From contig NZ_OW485601.1 in the NCBI RefSeq assembly GCF_937425535.1, positions 4,819,501-4,883,500 of the forward strand: a stretch of 64,000 nt of DNA. The letters run 5' to 3'. Below, one piece after another: positions 26,910 to 36,320 of the stretch. Positions within the stretch are counted from its first letter, which is position 1, and each line of letters opens with the position of its first letter. This DNA is from Rhodovastum atsumiense (GTDB lineage Bacteria; Pseudomonadota; Alphaproteobacteria; Acetobacterales; Acetobacteraceae). The translations under genes were made by a program, and so were the position numbers. Below the pieces are notes generated by a model. That model did not search any database. It was not told where the DNA came from and saw only the letters and a program-made list of their open reading frames with translations.

Positions 26910-28228
26910 GGGACTATCCGGAATTTCGTGTGCGAGATGACGTTGCACACGTTCAGGCCAGAGCCCGGGTGAACCGTTCGCCGAAAAGGATGGCGAACTG
27001 GGCCTTGGCCATGCACCATTCACGCGCTGGCATGGTCCACTCTTTCTCCGCCCGGTTCAAGACCAGAAAGAGCAGCTTCAATGCAGCGTCGTCATTCGGA
27101 AAATGTCCTCTCGCCCGCACCGCCCGCCGAAGTTTGGCATTGAGAGATTCGATAGCATTGGTCGTATAGAGAATGCGTCGAACCTCGCTCGGGAAGGCGT
27201 AGAAGGGGATCACCTCACTCCAGGCGCGGCGCCAACTCTGGCCAATGGCCGGGTATTTCTGGCCCCATGGCCCTTCTTCAAAAGCCGTCAATGCCGCTTC
27301 TGCCGCGGTGGCGTCTACTGCTCGGTAGATTTCCTTGAGGGCACCGGCGACCGCCTTGCGATCTTTGTAAGAGACGAAATCCAGGCTCTGGCGCAGCAGA
27401 TGAACAATACAGGTCTGAACGGTGGTCTGGGGAAAGACCGCGAGGATGGCTTCGGGGAAGCCCTTCAATCCATCAACTACGGCAACCAGGATGTCTTCCA
27501 CGCCACGATTGCGCAGCTCGTTCATCACCCGCAGCCAGAATTTCGCTCCCTCGTTCTGTTCGAGCCATAGACCAAGGACTTCCTTGGTGCCGTCGGCTCG
27601 CACGCCAAGTGCCACATGGACGGCCTTGTTGCGGACCATGCCTTCGTCCCGGATCTTCACCCGCAGGGCATCGAAGAAAACCAGCGGGTAGACCGGCTCC
27701 AGCGGTCGGGCCTGCCAGGTGGTGATCTCGTCCAAAACGGCATCAGTCACCGCACTGATCAGATCCGGCGAGACATCGATGCCATAAAGCTCACGAAGAT
27801 GGCCGACAATCTCCCGCGTGCTCATGCCACGCGCATACATGGAAATGATCTTGTCGTCGAAGCCAGGAAATCGTCTCTGATACTTCGCAATCAGCTGGGG
27901 ATCGAAAGTCGACTGCCGGTCCCGCGGGATCTCCAGGGTCAGCTTCCCCGTGTCGGTGATCACCGTCTTTCGTCCATAGCCATTGCGGCTGTTCCCGGTC
28001 TCGTCGCCAGCCAGATGGTGATCCATCTCCGCGTTCAGCACCCGCTCCGCCAGCGCCTTCTTCAGCTCGTCAAGCAGGCCTTTCGGGTCAAAGGCCGTCT
28101 TCGGGTCAGCTCCCGCCAGCAGTTGGTCGAGCACCGCGTCCGGGATACGCGGCTCCTTGCGTCGGGCCATGAGGGATTCTCCTTCCTTCCCATCATGTCA
28201 TCCCGCACACGAAATTTCCGACAGTCTC
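26910..28228 (-). mobile_element. intact IS256-family element, copy 2
   Basis: The element is 1319 bp and flanked by a direct repeat CGAACAGG (26902-26909 and 28229-28236; a preceding C also matches, giving 8 or 9 bp). Terminal repeats are GGGACTATCCGGAATTTCG... and, inverted, GGAGACTGTCGGAAATTTCG, continuing to GTGTGCG(A/G)GATGAC. Removing the element plus one direct repeat (1327 bp) puts the downstream recombinase part back in frame. Confidence 0.95.
26953..28170 (-). CDS. IS256-family transposase
   Basis: 405 residues, intact mutator-type DDE transposase. Catalytic motifs: FFDALRVKIRDEG (D), AVVDGLKGFPEAI (D), then SWRRAWSEVIPFYAFPSEV (E), with TVQTCIVHLLRQSLDFVSYK between them and the C-terminal NAIESLNAKLRRAVRARGHF. 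A GGAAGGAAGGAGA precedes the ATG. It is the reference for the broken copy at 14370/17244. As the only intact copy here it could mobilise the broken ends. Confidence 0.96.
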   Translation of the reverse strand: MARRKEPRIPDAVLDQLLAGADPKTAFDPKGLLDELKKALAERVLNAEMDHHLAGDETGNSRNGYGRKTVITDTGKLTLEIPRDRQSTFDPQLIAKYQRRFPGFDDKIISMYARGMSTREIVGHLRELYGIDVSPDLISAVTDAVLDEITTWQARPLEPVYPLVFFDALRVKIRDEGMVRNKAVHVALGVRADGTKEVLGLWLEQNEGAKFWLRVMNELRNRGVEDILVAVVDGLKGFPEAILAVFPQTTVQTCIVHLLRQSLDFVSYKDRKAVAGALKEIYRAVDATAAEAALTAFEEGPWGQKYPAIGQSWRRAWSEVIPFYAFPSEVRRILYTTNAIESLNAKLRRAVRARGHFPNDDAALKLLFLVLNRAEKEWTMPAREWCMAKAQFAILFGERFTRALA

Positions 28229-28730
28229 CGAACAGGCGGATGTCATTTGCCTCTGGGCCGGCGGGCAACGGACGCAGCATGCCCTCGTGCGTTCCGTCCG
28301 GCGCACGACGCAGTTGTCCCGCCATGCGGAATTGCTCGAGCGCATCCGTGCTCTCCACCATGAGGGCAGGCGCCCGCCCGCCATTGCCCGCACCCTCGTG
28401 GCAGAGGGCTGGCGCTCGGCGCACGGCAAGCCTTACCGGGAGAACGGCATCCGCTCCCTCATGATCCGCATGGGCCTTGTTTCGGGGCGGCTTACGCGCC
28501 CGACAGCCATGCTGGTACGCGGTGATGACGAGTTTACGCCCGCAGAGATCGCTGCGCGCCTGAATATGCCGGAAGGCACGGTCTACAGTTGGCTCTACAA
28601 GGGGCGCCTGCCCGCTCGCCGCGCCGTAGCCGCCGACCGAAGCCTTTGGCTCATCCGCCTCGACGATGTCGAGCGGCTGCTGCATCAGCGCGGTTCGGGA
28701 GGCCGTCTGCCGTCCAGGCCGTCCTCGTGA
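28229..28730 (+). pseudogene. large serine recombinase, C-terminal part
   Basis: Once the IS256 is removed, reading continues ...HGDTEQ-ADVICLWAGGQRTQHALV RSVRRTTQLSRHAELLERIR..., as in known large recombinases, followed by a helix-turn-helix-like segment (PAIARTLVAEGWRSAHGK) and a DNA-binding-like stretch FTPAEIAARLNMPEGTVYSW ending at 28730. An isolated ATG at 28287 could be mistaken for a gene start, but the coding sequence extends upstream of it to the insertion point. Confidence 0.85.
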
Positions 28731-28805
28731 ACTCCCACGGCATCTATGACCGGAACACGCGCGTTCTAAATCTGCTTTGGAGAGGCATCATGACCAAGAG
28801 ACGAC

Positions 28806-28997
28806 CATTCCGCTGCCATCCCACGCCAGCAGCTTGATCCGATCGTTCCGCTTCGAGCGGAACACGAAAATATCGCCGCCGTACGGATCAGCGCACAGTA
28901 CATCCGCCACCAACGCGACCAAGCCGTGCACCCCCTTTCGGAAATCCACCGGCCGCGTCGCCATCCACACCCGCAGCCCAGCTCGTGGCGCAATCAA
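28806..28997 (-). pseudogene. tnpB: IS66 TnpB, 3'-truncated
   Basis: MIAPRAGLRVWMATRPVDFR...YGGDIFVFRSKRNDRIKLLA then diverges after WDGSGM. It is nearly identical to the complete TnpB at 50697, which continues LATKWLENGRF. The remaining element (rest of tnpB, tnpC) is missing here. 28731-28805 is spacer. Confidence 0.88.
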
Positions 28998-29413
28998 CCT
29001 ACCCCTCGCACCGCCGCCAACACCATCGCCAGCGTCGCCGCATCCACGCCCGCCGTGACCCGGATGCTCACATCCGCCACCGCAATCTCAATGCTGCCGG
29101 CCACCCGCTGCTGTCGCTGATCCGCAGCTGCGTCGTCGCAGAGCAGCACCGGTACAAACGACGCTGGTGGGGACCGCAATTCCTCGTTTGCTTTTTCGCT
29201 CGCCTCCATCGTCTGCAAGGTCCTCGCCTGCCGCCGCCAGGTGAACACAAGGCTTTCGTTCACACCATGCCGGGCCGCAACCTCCGACACTCGCACACCG
29301 GTCGCATAGCTCTCCGCTACAATCGCCGCCTTTTGCGCTGCCGACCACTGCCGGCGTCCGCCCCCTGCGCTCACCCGGCTCGCCAGACCACCATCCCGTG
29401 CCATCCCGTCCAT
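28994..29413 (-). CDS. tnpA: IS66 TnpA (orphan)
   Basis: 139 residues from ATG 29413, which has GAAGGAGGG upstream. HTH segment RRQWSAAQKAAIVAESYATG, VRVSEVAARHGVNESLVFTW. It overlaps the tnpB remnant by 4 bp (ATGA). The IS66 end GTAAGCATTGTGACGACC terminates at 29498. Complete itself, but its partners tnpB and tnpC are lost. Sister copy at 51089. Confidence 0.88.
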   Translation of the reverse strand: MDGMARDGGLASRVSAGGGRRQWSAAQKAAIVAESYATGVRVSEVAARHGVNESLVFTWRRQARTLQTMEASEKANEELRSPPASFVPVLLCDDAAADQRQQRVAGSIEIAVADVSIRVTAGVDAATLAMVLAAVRGVG

Positions 29414-29504
29414 CGCCGTGCCCTCCTTCAAACAAGAACGGCACCTATCATCTCCGCGCGCACGCGACTTTCGTAGGTGAGGTCGTCACAATGCTTACTC
29501 GGGA

Positions 29505-29915
29505 TCATTCGCGCAGCGCCGCCAGCACGCGGCGCAAGGCGGCCAGGTTCACGTCGCTGCCAACGCGCACCTGCCGTCCGTTGCCCAGTTCGATCTCGAT
29601 CAGGCCGGACGGCGCGGCCGGTCGCGCGGGAGCGGATGGGCGCGCCGCAGGGGGAGGTGGCGCCGGTGCCGCTGTCGGCGCCGCGTCGATCATGCGCACC
29701 GGCATGAAGATCGGCGTCTCCGCCGCCGTCAGCACACCCTCGCGCACCTGACGCCGCCACGTGAACAACAGGCTCTCGCAGACGCCGTGTCGGGCCGCGA
29801 CGGCGCGGATCGAAGCGCCAGTCTCCTGCGTCTCCGCCACCAGCCGGAGCTTCTCCGCCGTGCTCCACCGACGGCGGCGCTCCCGACCCGTGATGATCTC
29901 GACCACCCCGTCCAT
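29505..29915 (-). CDS. tnpA: second IS66 TnpA, orphan
   Basis: 136 residues from ATG 29915: RRRRWSTAEKLRLVAETQET, GASIRAVAARHGVCESLLFT, ending VNLAALRRVLAALRE. More like the TnpA at 9700 than the one at 28994, so a different IS66 type. Its tnpB start overlaps at 29508 (MIPS) and is cut at once by the end of the neighbouring IS66 at 29498. No target duplication is visible. 29916-30129 holds only the element's end and spacer. Confidence 0.85.
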   Translation of the reverse strand: MDGVVEIITGRERRRRWSTAEKLRLVAETQETGASIRAVAARHGVCESLLFTWRRQVREGVLTAAETPIFMPVRMIDAAPTAAPAPPPPAARPSAPARPAAPSGLIEIELGNGRQVRVGSDVNLAALRRVLAALRE

Positions 29916-30129
29916 CAACACAACCTCAAGCGCCGACTTAAACAGCTACTTAAAGCGGCGATCGGCGTCGAACCCAGGCGGCCTTCGGCGAAGGATTACC
30001 CTGAAACCTCACGAAATTCCCACCACGCTGGCTCATCTACACCATGGGATCACGAAACGACCAACGGAAAGCCGAGGTTAGGTGGTGGTGGCGCGATACC
30101 TGTTTGATCGTTTATTTAACAAATCAATA

Positions 30130-33100
30130 TTAATGCTTTAGTGCATTGATATAGCTAAGCTGTCGAACTAATTCGGTATTAGTGGGTAGTAGATCGAGTG
30201 CCGCGCATGTCGCCTCTCGAGCTGAATTTATATCGTTTTTTTGTAGGTGTAATTTGGCCAGCTGGATATGAGAGTGTGCATCAAAAGAATTGGCGGCGAC
30301 GGCGCGTTTGGCCCAGTTGAACGCGGCTTCGAAATCCCCACGTCGGGTGGCGATGTCGCTCATGCGGCGGAGGAAGCCAGAATTGGCGGGCTCGATCTCC
30401 AGCGCCCTGGCGACCGCGGCCTCGGCCGCGGCCGCGGCCAGGGCGCCACGCTGCAGATGCAGCGTGGCCTGATGGTTGTAGGAGTGGGGATCGGCGGGAT
30501 TGGCGACGATGGCGCGGTCGGCCCAGTCGAAGGCGGCTTCGAAATCCCCACGTCGGGCGGCGATGTCGCTCATGCGGCGGAGGAAGCCGGAATTGGTGGG
30601 GTCGAGCTCTAATGCCTTGCCCACTGTGACCTCGGCAGCCGTCAGATTCCCATGCTGTAAGTGTAACGTAGCCTGATGGTTGTAGGAGTGGGGGTCGGCG
30701 GGATTGGCACTGACGGCGCGGCCGGCCCAGTCGAAGGCGGCGGCGAAGTCGCCACGCCGCGCGGCGATGTCGCTCATGCGGCGGAGGAAGCCGGGATTGG
30801 CGGGCTCGATCTCCAGCGCCCTGGCGACCGCGGCCTCGGCCTCGGCCAGGGCGCCGCGCTGCAGATGCAGCGTGGCCTGATGGTTGTAGGAGTGGGGGTC
30901 GGCGGGATTGGCACTGACGGCGCGGCCGGCCCAGTCGAAGGCGGCGGCGAAGTCGCCACGCCGCGCGGCGATGTCGCTCATGCGGCGGAGGAAGCCGGGA
31001 TTGGCGGGCTCGATCTCCAGCGCCCTGGCGACCGCGGCCTCGGCCTCGGCCAGGGCGCCGCGCTGCAGATGCAGCGTGGCCTGATGGTTGTAGGAGTGGG
31101 GGTCGGCGGGATTGGCACTGACGGCGCGGCCGGCCCAGTCGAAGGCGGCGGCGAAGTCGCCACGCCGCGCGGCGATGTCGCTCATGCGGCGGAGGAAGCC
31201 GGGATTGGCGGGCTCGATCTCCAGCGCCCTGGCGACCGCGGCCTCGGCCTCGGCCAGGGCGCCGCGCTGCAGATGCAGCGTGGCCTGATGGTTGTAGGAG
31301 TGGGGGTCGGCGGGATTGGCACTGACGGCGCGGCCGGCCCAGTCGAAGGCGGCGGCGAAGTCGCCACGCCGCGCGGCGATGTCGCTCATGCGGCGGAGGA
31401 AGCCGGGATTGGCGGGCTCGATCTCCAGCGCCCTGGCGACCGCGGCCTCGGCCTCGGCCAGGGCGCCGCGCTGCAGATGCAGCGTGGCCTGATGGTTGTA
31501 GGAGTGGGGGTCGGCGGGATTGGCACTGACGGCGCGGCCGGCCCAGTCGAAGGCGGCGGCGAAGTCGCCACGCCGCGCGGCGATGTCGCTCATGCGGCGG
31601 AGGAAGCCGGGATTGGCGGGCTCGATCTCCAGCGCCCTGGCGACCGCGGCCTCGGCCTCGGCCAGGGCGCCGCGCTGCAGATGCAGCGTGGCCTGATGGT
31701 TGTAGGAGTGGGGGTCGGCGGGATTGGCACTGACGGCGCGGCCGGCCCAGTCGAAGGCGGCGGCGAAGTCGCCACGCCGCGCGGCGATGTCGCTCATGCG
31801 GCGGAGGAAGCCGGGATTGGCGGGCTCGATCTCCAGCGCCCTGGCGACCGCGGCCTCGGCCTCGGCCAGGGCGCCGCGCTGCAGATGCAGCGTGGCCTGA
31901 TGGTTGTAGGAGTGGGGGTCGGCGGGATTGGCACTGACGGCGCGGCCGGCCCAGTCGAAGGCGGCGGCGAAGTCGCCACGCCGCGCGGCGATGTCGCTCA
32001 TGCGGCGGAGGAAGCCGGGATTGGCGGGCTCGATCTCCAGCGCCCTGGCGACCGCGGCCTCGGCCTCGGCCAGGGCGCCGCGCTGCAGATGCAGCGTGGC
32101 CTGATGGTTGTAGGAGTGGGGGTCGGCGGGATTGGCACTGACGGCGCGGCCGGCCCAGTCGAAGGCGGCGGCGAAGTCGCCACGCCGCGCGGCGATGTCG
32201 CTCATGCGGCGGAGGAAGCCGGGATTGGCGGGCTCGATCTCCAGCGCCCTGGCGACCGCGGCCTCGGCCTCGGCCAGGGCGCCGCGCTGCAGATGCAGCG
32301 TGGCCTGATGGTTGTAGGAGTGGGGGTCGGCGGGATTGGCACTGACGGCGCGGCCGGCCCAGTCGAAGGCGGCGGCGAAGTCGCCACGCCGCGCGGCGAT
32401 GTCGCTCATGCGGCGGAGGAAGCCGGGATTGGCGGGCTCGATCTCCAGCGCCCTGGCGACCGCGGCCTCGGCCTCGGCCAGGGCGCCGCGCTGCAGATGC
32501 AGCGTGGCCTGATGGTTGTAGGAGTGGGGGTCGGCGGGATTGGCACTGACGGCGCGGCCGGCCCAGTCGAAGGCGGCGGCGAAGTCGCCACGCCGCGCGG
32601 CGATGTCGCTCATGCGGCGGAGGAAGCCGGGATTGGCGGGCTCGATCTCCAGCGCCCTGGCGACCGCGGCCTCGGCCTCGGCCAGGGCGCCGCGCTGCAG
32701 ATGCAGCGTGGCCTGATGGTTGTAGGAGTGGGGGTCGGCGGGATTGGCACTGACGGCGCGGCCGGCCCAGTCGAAGGCGGCGGCGAAGTCGCCACGCCGC
32801 GCGGCGATGTCGCTCATGCGGCGGAGGAAGCCGGGATTGGCGGGCTCGATCTCCAGCGCCCTGGCGACCGCGGCCTCGGCCTCGGCCAGGGCGCCGCGCT
32901 GCAGATGCAGCGTGGCCTGATGGTTGTAGGAGTGGGGGTCGGCGGGATTGGCACTGACGGCGCGGCCGGCCCAGTCGAAGGCGGCGGCGAAGTCGCCACG
33001 CCGCGCGGCGATGTCGCTCATGCGGCGGAGGAAGCCGGGATTGGCGGGCTCGATCTCCAGCGCCCTGGCGACCGCGGCCTCGGCCTCGGCCAGGGCGCCG

Positions 33101-34401
33101 CGCTGCAGATGCAGCGTGGCCTGATGGTTGTAGGAGTGGGGGTCGGCGGGATTGGCACTGACGGCGCGGCCGGCCCAGTCGAAGGCGGCGGCGAAGTCGC
33201 CACGCCGCGCGGCGATGTCGCTCATGCGGCGGAGGAAGCCGGGATTGGCGGGCTCGATCTCCAGCGCCCTGGCGACCGCGGCCTCGGCCTCGGCCAGGGC
33301 GCCGCGCTGCAGATGCAGCGTGGCCTGATGGTTGTAGGAGTGGGGGTCGGCGGGATTGGCACTGACGGCGCGGCCGGCCCAGTCGAAGGCGGCGGCGAAG
33401 TCGCCACGCCGCGCGGCGATGTCGCTCATGCGGCGGAGGAAGCCGGGATTGGCGGGCTCGATCTCCAGCGCCCTGGCGACCGCGGCCTCGGCCTCGGCCA
33501 GGGCGCCGCGCTGCAGATGCAGCGTGGCCTGATGGTTGTAGGAGTGGGGGTCGGCGGGATTGGCACTGACGGCGCGGCCGGCCCAGTCGAAGGCGGCGGC
33601 GAAGTCGCCACGCCGCGCGGCGATGTCGCTCATGCGGCGGAGGAAGCCGGGATTGGCGGGCTCGATCTCCAGCGCCCTGGCGACCGCGGCCTCGGCCTCG
33701 GCCAGGGCGCCGCGCTGCAGATGCAGCGTGGCCTGATGGTTGTAGGAGTGGGGGTCGGCGGGATTGGCACTGACGGCGCGGCCGGCCCAGTCGAAGGCGG
33801 CGGCGAAGTCGCCACGCCGCGCGGCGATGTCGCTCATGCGGCGGAGGAAGCCGGGATTGGCGGGCTCGATCTCCAGCGCCCTGGCGACCGCGGCCTCGGC
33901 CTCGGCCAGGGCGCCGCGCTGCAGATGCAGCGTGGCCTGATGGTTGTAGGAGTGGGGGTCGGCGGGATTGGCACTGACGGCGCGGCCGGCCCAGTCGAAG
34001 GCGGCGGCGAAGTCGCCACGCCGCGCGGCGATGTCGCTCATGCGCCGCAGCAGCGCCGGGTGCTCCGGCTCGATCTCCAGCCCTTCCTGCACGGTGGCTT
34101 CGGCGGCGGCCGCCTCGCCGCGCCTCAGGTGCAGGCCGGCCAACTGGTTCCGCAGCCCGGTCGTCGCCGGCAACGCGGCGAGGCCTCGTTCCACCCAGTC
34201 GATGGCGGCGTCGAGATTGCCCTTGTAAGCGGCCAGCTCGCCCAACCGTCCCAGCAGAAGGGCATTGGACGGATTGAAGTCGAGCGCCCAACGGATGGCC
34301 TGCTCCGCTCCGTCCAGGTCGCCTTGCCGCTGCAGGTCGAGGGACAGACGAACCGTACGGCCTGGATTGGTCGGATCCGCGAGAAGATCAAGGTCCTGCA
34401 T
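30130..34401 (-). CDS. giant TPR protein with 16 near-identical 68-residue units
   Basis: 1423 residues made almost wholly of tetratricopeptide repeats. The unit is 68 residues (two 34-residue TPRs), of type NPADPHSYNHQATLHLQRGA / LAEAEAAVARALEIEPANPG / FLRRMSDIAARRGDFAAAFD. Sixteen copies look identical in protein, with diverged units at both ends (N-terminal LDFNPSNALLLGRLGELAAY; C-terminal FNWAKRAVAANSFDAHSHI, NSAREATCAALDLLPTN). No signal peptide, membrane segment or catalytic domain. In bacteria such arrays are scaffolds; some precede SPINDLY/OGT glycosyltransferases, but none is present here. It lies 66 bp downstream of the GHKL ATPase gene on the same strand. Confidence 0.9.
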   Translation of the reverse strand: MQDLDLLADPTNPGRTVRLSLDLQRQGDLDGAEQAIRWALDFNPSNALLLGRLGELAAYKGNLDAAIDWVERGLAALPATTGLRNQLAGLHLRRGEAAAAEATVQEGLEIEPEHPALLRRMSDIAARRGDFAAAFDWAGRAVSANPADPHSYNHQATLHLQRGALAEAEAAVARALEIEPANPGFLRRMSDIAARRGDFAAAFDWAGRAVSANPADPHSYNHQATLHLQRGALAEAEAAVARALEIEPANPGFLRRMSDIAARRGDFAAAFDWAGRAVSANPADPHSYNHQATLHLQRGALAEAEAAVARALEIEPANPGFLRRMSDIAARRGDFAAAFDWAGRAVSANPADPHSYNHQATLHLQRGALAEAEAAVARALEIEPANPGFLRRMSDIAARRGDFAAAFDWAGRAVSANPADPHSYNHQATLHLQRGALAEAEAAVARALEIEPANPGFLRRMSDIAARRGDFAAAFDWAGRAVSANPADPHSYNHQATLHLQRGALAEAEAAVARALEIEPANPGFLRRMSDIAARRGDFAAAFDWAGRAVSANPADPHSYNHQATLHLQRGALAEAEAAVARALEIEPANPGFLRRMSDIAARRGDFAAAFDWAGRAVSANPADPHSYNHQATLHLQRGALAEAEAAVARALEIEPANPGFLRRMSDIAARRGDFAAAFDWAGRAVSANPADPHSYNHQATLHLQRGALAEAEAAVARALEIEPANPGFLRRMSDIAARRGDFAAAFDWAGRAVSANPADPHSYNHQATLHLQRGALAEAEAAVARALEIEPANPGFLRRMSDIAARRGDFAAAFDWAGRAVSANPADPHSYNHQATLHLQRGALAEAEAAVARALEIEPANPGFLRRMSDIAARRGDFAAAFDWAGRAVSANPADPHSYNHQATLHLQRGALAEAEAAVARALEIEPANPGFLRRMSDIAARRGDFAAAFDWAGRAVSANPADPHSYNHQATLHLQRGALAEAEAAVARALEIEPANPGFLRRMSDIAARRGDFAAAFDWAGRAVSANPADPHSYNHQATLHLQRGALAEAEAAVARALEIEPANPGFLRRMSDIAARRGDFAAAFDWAGRAVSANPADPHSYNHQATLHLQRGALAEAEAAVARALEIEPANPGFLRRMSDIAARRGDFAAAFDWAGRAVSANPADPHSYNHQATLHLQRGALAEAEAAVARALEIEPANPGFLRRMSDIAARRGDFAAAFDWAGRAVSANPADPHSYNHQATLHLQHGNLTAAEVTVGKALELDPTNSGFLRRMSDIAARRGDFEAAFDWADRAIVANPADPHSYNHQATLHLQRGALAAAAAEAAVARALEIEPANSGFLRRMSDIATRRGDFEAAFNWAKRAVAANSFDAHSHIQLAKLHLQKNDINSAREATCAALDLLPTNTELVRQLSYINALKH
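30774..34037. repeat. 204-bp tandem array, 16 units
   Basis: The start of the same sub-frame recurs every 204 bp from 30774 to 33834, and blocks such as 30901, 31921, 32941 and 33961 (1020 bp apart, five units) read base for base the same. Such DNA-level identity in a coding array implies recent expansion or continuing gene conversion. The copy number in an assembly of this region may not be reliable. Confidence 0.92.
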
Positions 34402-34467
34402 GGTTCATGGCCGATCGTGATTGGTGATATGGCCTGACTGTTTCGATCCGTATGACAAGGCCAGGTG

Positions 34468-36234
34468 TCATGCCGCCAGGGCGCCCGGCGCCCCGTCTTC
34501 CGTTCCGGCGCGGACCGGCAGCATCTCTTCCAGGCGGATCCGCGCCGCCGGAAGAAAGGCCGACCAGTCGTCCACGATGAGACAGAGGCTCTCGGGGGAC
34601 TGGCTCCGCTGCACGTCCTCGGCTTTCCAGCCTGCCGCCTTCTTGGCAAAGCTGTAGACGAGCGCACGGGCGATCCGCCGAGTCACTGCCCAGCGCGCTG
34701 CCTCGGTTGCGGAGGCACGCACCTCCTCGGCTTCGGCTTGGGGGCCGAATTCCGCTTCCAGCTGCTCTGCCAGCGCGAGCACAGCAGAGTACTGAAAGTT
34801 AATGAAGATCTGATGCGACTGCGGGAAGTACTGTGCCACGCGCCCAGTCAACCCACGTTCGGCAATCATCTCGTCCTGGTCCAATCCGATGATTTCCGGC
34901 GGACGCTCATAGATACGGCGGGGTGGGGAAGGGGGGCGCTCGGGACGTTGGGACTCTGCCGTCTTCGGCTCCGTTGTGGTGGCCTTGCCGCTCCCTTCCA
35001 CGCTGCGGCCGGGGGCTGTTGACGGTCGCGGAATGAAGCTTGCCTCAACGCCCAGTTCTGCCAGCAGGTCCCGCAATTCGTCCTGTACCTCGTTGGCGAA
35101 TTTGGCCTGATCAGGGCCATAGGAACGGATGATGCACAGCAGCCATTCCGGCAGATGGGTGCGGACCAGTGCAGAAAAATGCGCCAGAAACACCTGCTGC
35201 TGATCGCCGCCGCGGAAGCGCAGGAACTGTCGGTACGCCTCGGGCCGCACAACATAATCGTCCGGTAATTCCACGAAGACCTTGCAGTGCTTCGCCCCGA
35301 AGCTGAAGCCGAAAGACGGGCCTTCGAGAACCCAGCGCTCTCTGGCCCGCACGTCATAGATTTCGCCTTTATAGACGATGCAGCCGAGTCCTTCCGTCGT
35401 GGCTGAAACGTCACCTTGTCCAGGGTGGGCCTCGCCTGCAGTCGGATCGTAGCAATAGTGGATCGTGATGCCGCTTGCCGTGCGCACCGACTCGGTCTGT
35501 TTGAACTGTTCCCAGTGGGCGAAAAAAGTCTCGAACCGCCTTGGCGTGCTGCCGCCCGCCACCTCAGGGCGTAGATGCAGCGTCAGGCCAGCGGGCAGGC
35601 GGAAAAAGCGCAGCGCCAGGGTCTCGGCGAGCCATCCCGCTTCGTAGCGAGGACTCCCATCGTATGGATCGACCACCGTGTTCTGCCGGGCATGGTTGCC
35701 CCCGAGCACGACCTCGGTCCAGTCGCGGGAGAGATCATAATCCCCCTCCGCTTGGCATATATCCGTAACGTTGAGGACTTCCAACGGGTTTCCCGCGGCA
35801 TCCGTGCCGAGGCAAAGTCGCCCGTACACGCCGCTCCGCTCACACAGGACCACCTCGCTGACGCGTCCGGCCTTGCAGGAGCGATACCGCAGCATATGCC
35901 GGTTGGACGGCAGGGATGCGACCTTCGCACCCATGCCGAAATTACCGTCGAGGCTGTTTTCTTTGTGCAATGAAGAGGCGAGGTCGCAGATCCTGTGCAA
36001 CTCCATCGCCGACAGGCCCGGGCCGGTGTTCCGGATGCAGAGCTTGGGCGTTCCATCGATGATGCGTGCGGTGATCTCGACCAACCGTTCGCCCTCGCCA
36101 CGCATCGCCGCTTCGATTGCGTTCACAACCAATTCCCGAAGCATCATCGTCTTCGGGCAGCGTTCGATCATGCTGGAGACAAGAAATGCCTCATTCGCAA
36201 CGCGCAACGCTGTAACCGGCGAACGCTCCGACAT
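34468..36234 (-). CDS. stand-alone GHKL (Hsp90-like) ATPase, unknown function
   Basis: 588 residues from ATG 36234, with GAGGGG about 6 bp upstream. Residues 28-110 form a GHKL ATP-binding fold: N-box LRELVVNAIEAA (E34, N38), a G1-like box IRNTGPGLS (69-73) and G2 box GNFGMGAK (100-104). G1 normally has Asp where Asn69 stands. The middle (about 150-380) is unassigned; a low-complexity linker (RPERPPSPPRR) precedes a C-terminal helical part. Not a histidine kinase: no HisKA or sensor. Resembles MORC/MutL-like lone ATPases. Probably transcribed with the TPR gene. Confidence 0.75.
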   Translation of the reverse strand: MSERSPVTALRVANEAFLVSSMIERCPKTMMLRELVVNAIEAAMRGEGERLVEITARIIDGTPKLCIRNTGPGLSAMELHRICDLASSLHKENSLDGNFGMGAKVASLPSNRHMLRYRSCKAGRVSEVVLCERSGVYGRLCLGTDAAGNPLEVLNVTDICQAEGDYDLSRDWTEVVLGGNHARQNTVVDPYDGSPRYEAGWLAETLALRFFRLPAGLTLHLRPEVAGGSTPRRFETFFAHWEQFKQTESVRTASGITIHYCYDPTAGEAHPGQGDVSATTEGLGCIVYKGEIYDVRARERWVLEGPSFGFSFGAKHCKVFVELPDDYVVRPEAYRQFLRFRGGDQQQVFLAHFSALVRTHLPEWLLCIIRSYGPDQAKFANEVQDELRDLLAELGVEASFIPRPSTAPGRSVEGSGKATTTEPKTAESQRPERPPSPPRRIYERPPEIIGLDQDEMIAERGLTGRVAQYFPQSHQIFINFQYSAVLALAEQLEAEFGPQAEAEEVRASATEAARWAVTRRIARALVYSFAKKAAGWKAEDVQRSQSPESLCLIVDDWSAFLPAARIRLEEMLPVRAGTEDGAPGALAA

Positions 36235-36320
36235 CAGCACCCCTCAGGTAATTGACCTCTCCTATCATAACCTGAGGGTGAAATACCATCCTGGTGTAGT
36301 GACGAAAACGAGCAAGCCCC

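Noticed and set aside
28287-28730. Independent small DNA-binding protein starting at ATG 28287
   Set aside because: Its coding sequence extends upstream to the IS256 junction and becomes continuous with the serine recombinase when the IS is removed.
30774-34037. CRISPR-like array of regularly spaced repeats
   Set aside because: There are no variable spacers: the whole 204-bp unit repeats and codes for TPRs.
30281-34437. Two very long open frames overlapping the TPR gene (1336 residues same strand, 1253 residues opposite strand)
   Set aside because: The 204-bp unit is a multiple of three and GC-rich, so any frame open in one unit stays open in all. The products are low-complexity Arg/Pro or Gly strings without homology; only the TPR frame makes a known fold.
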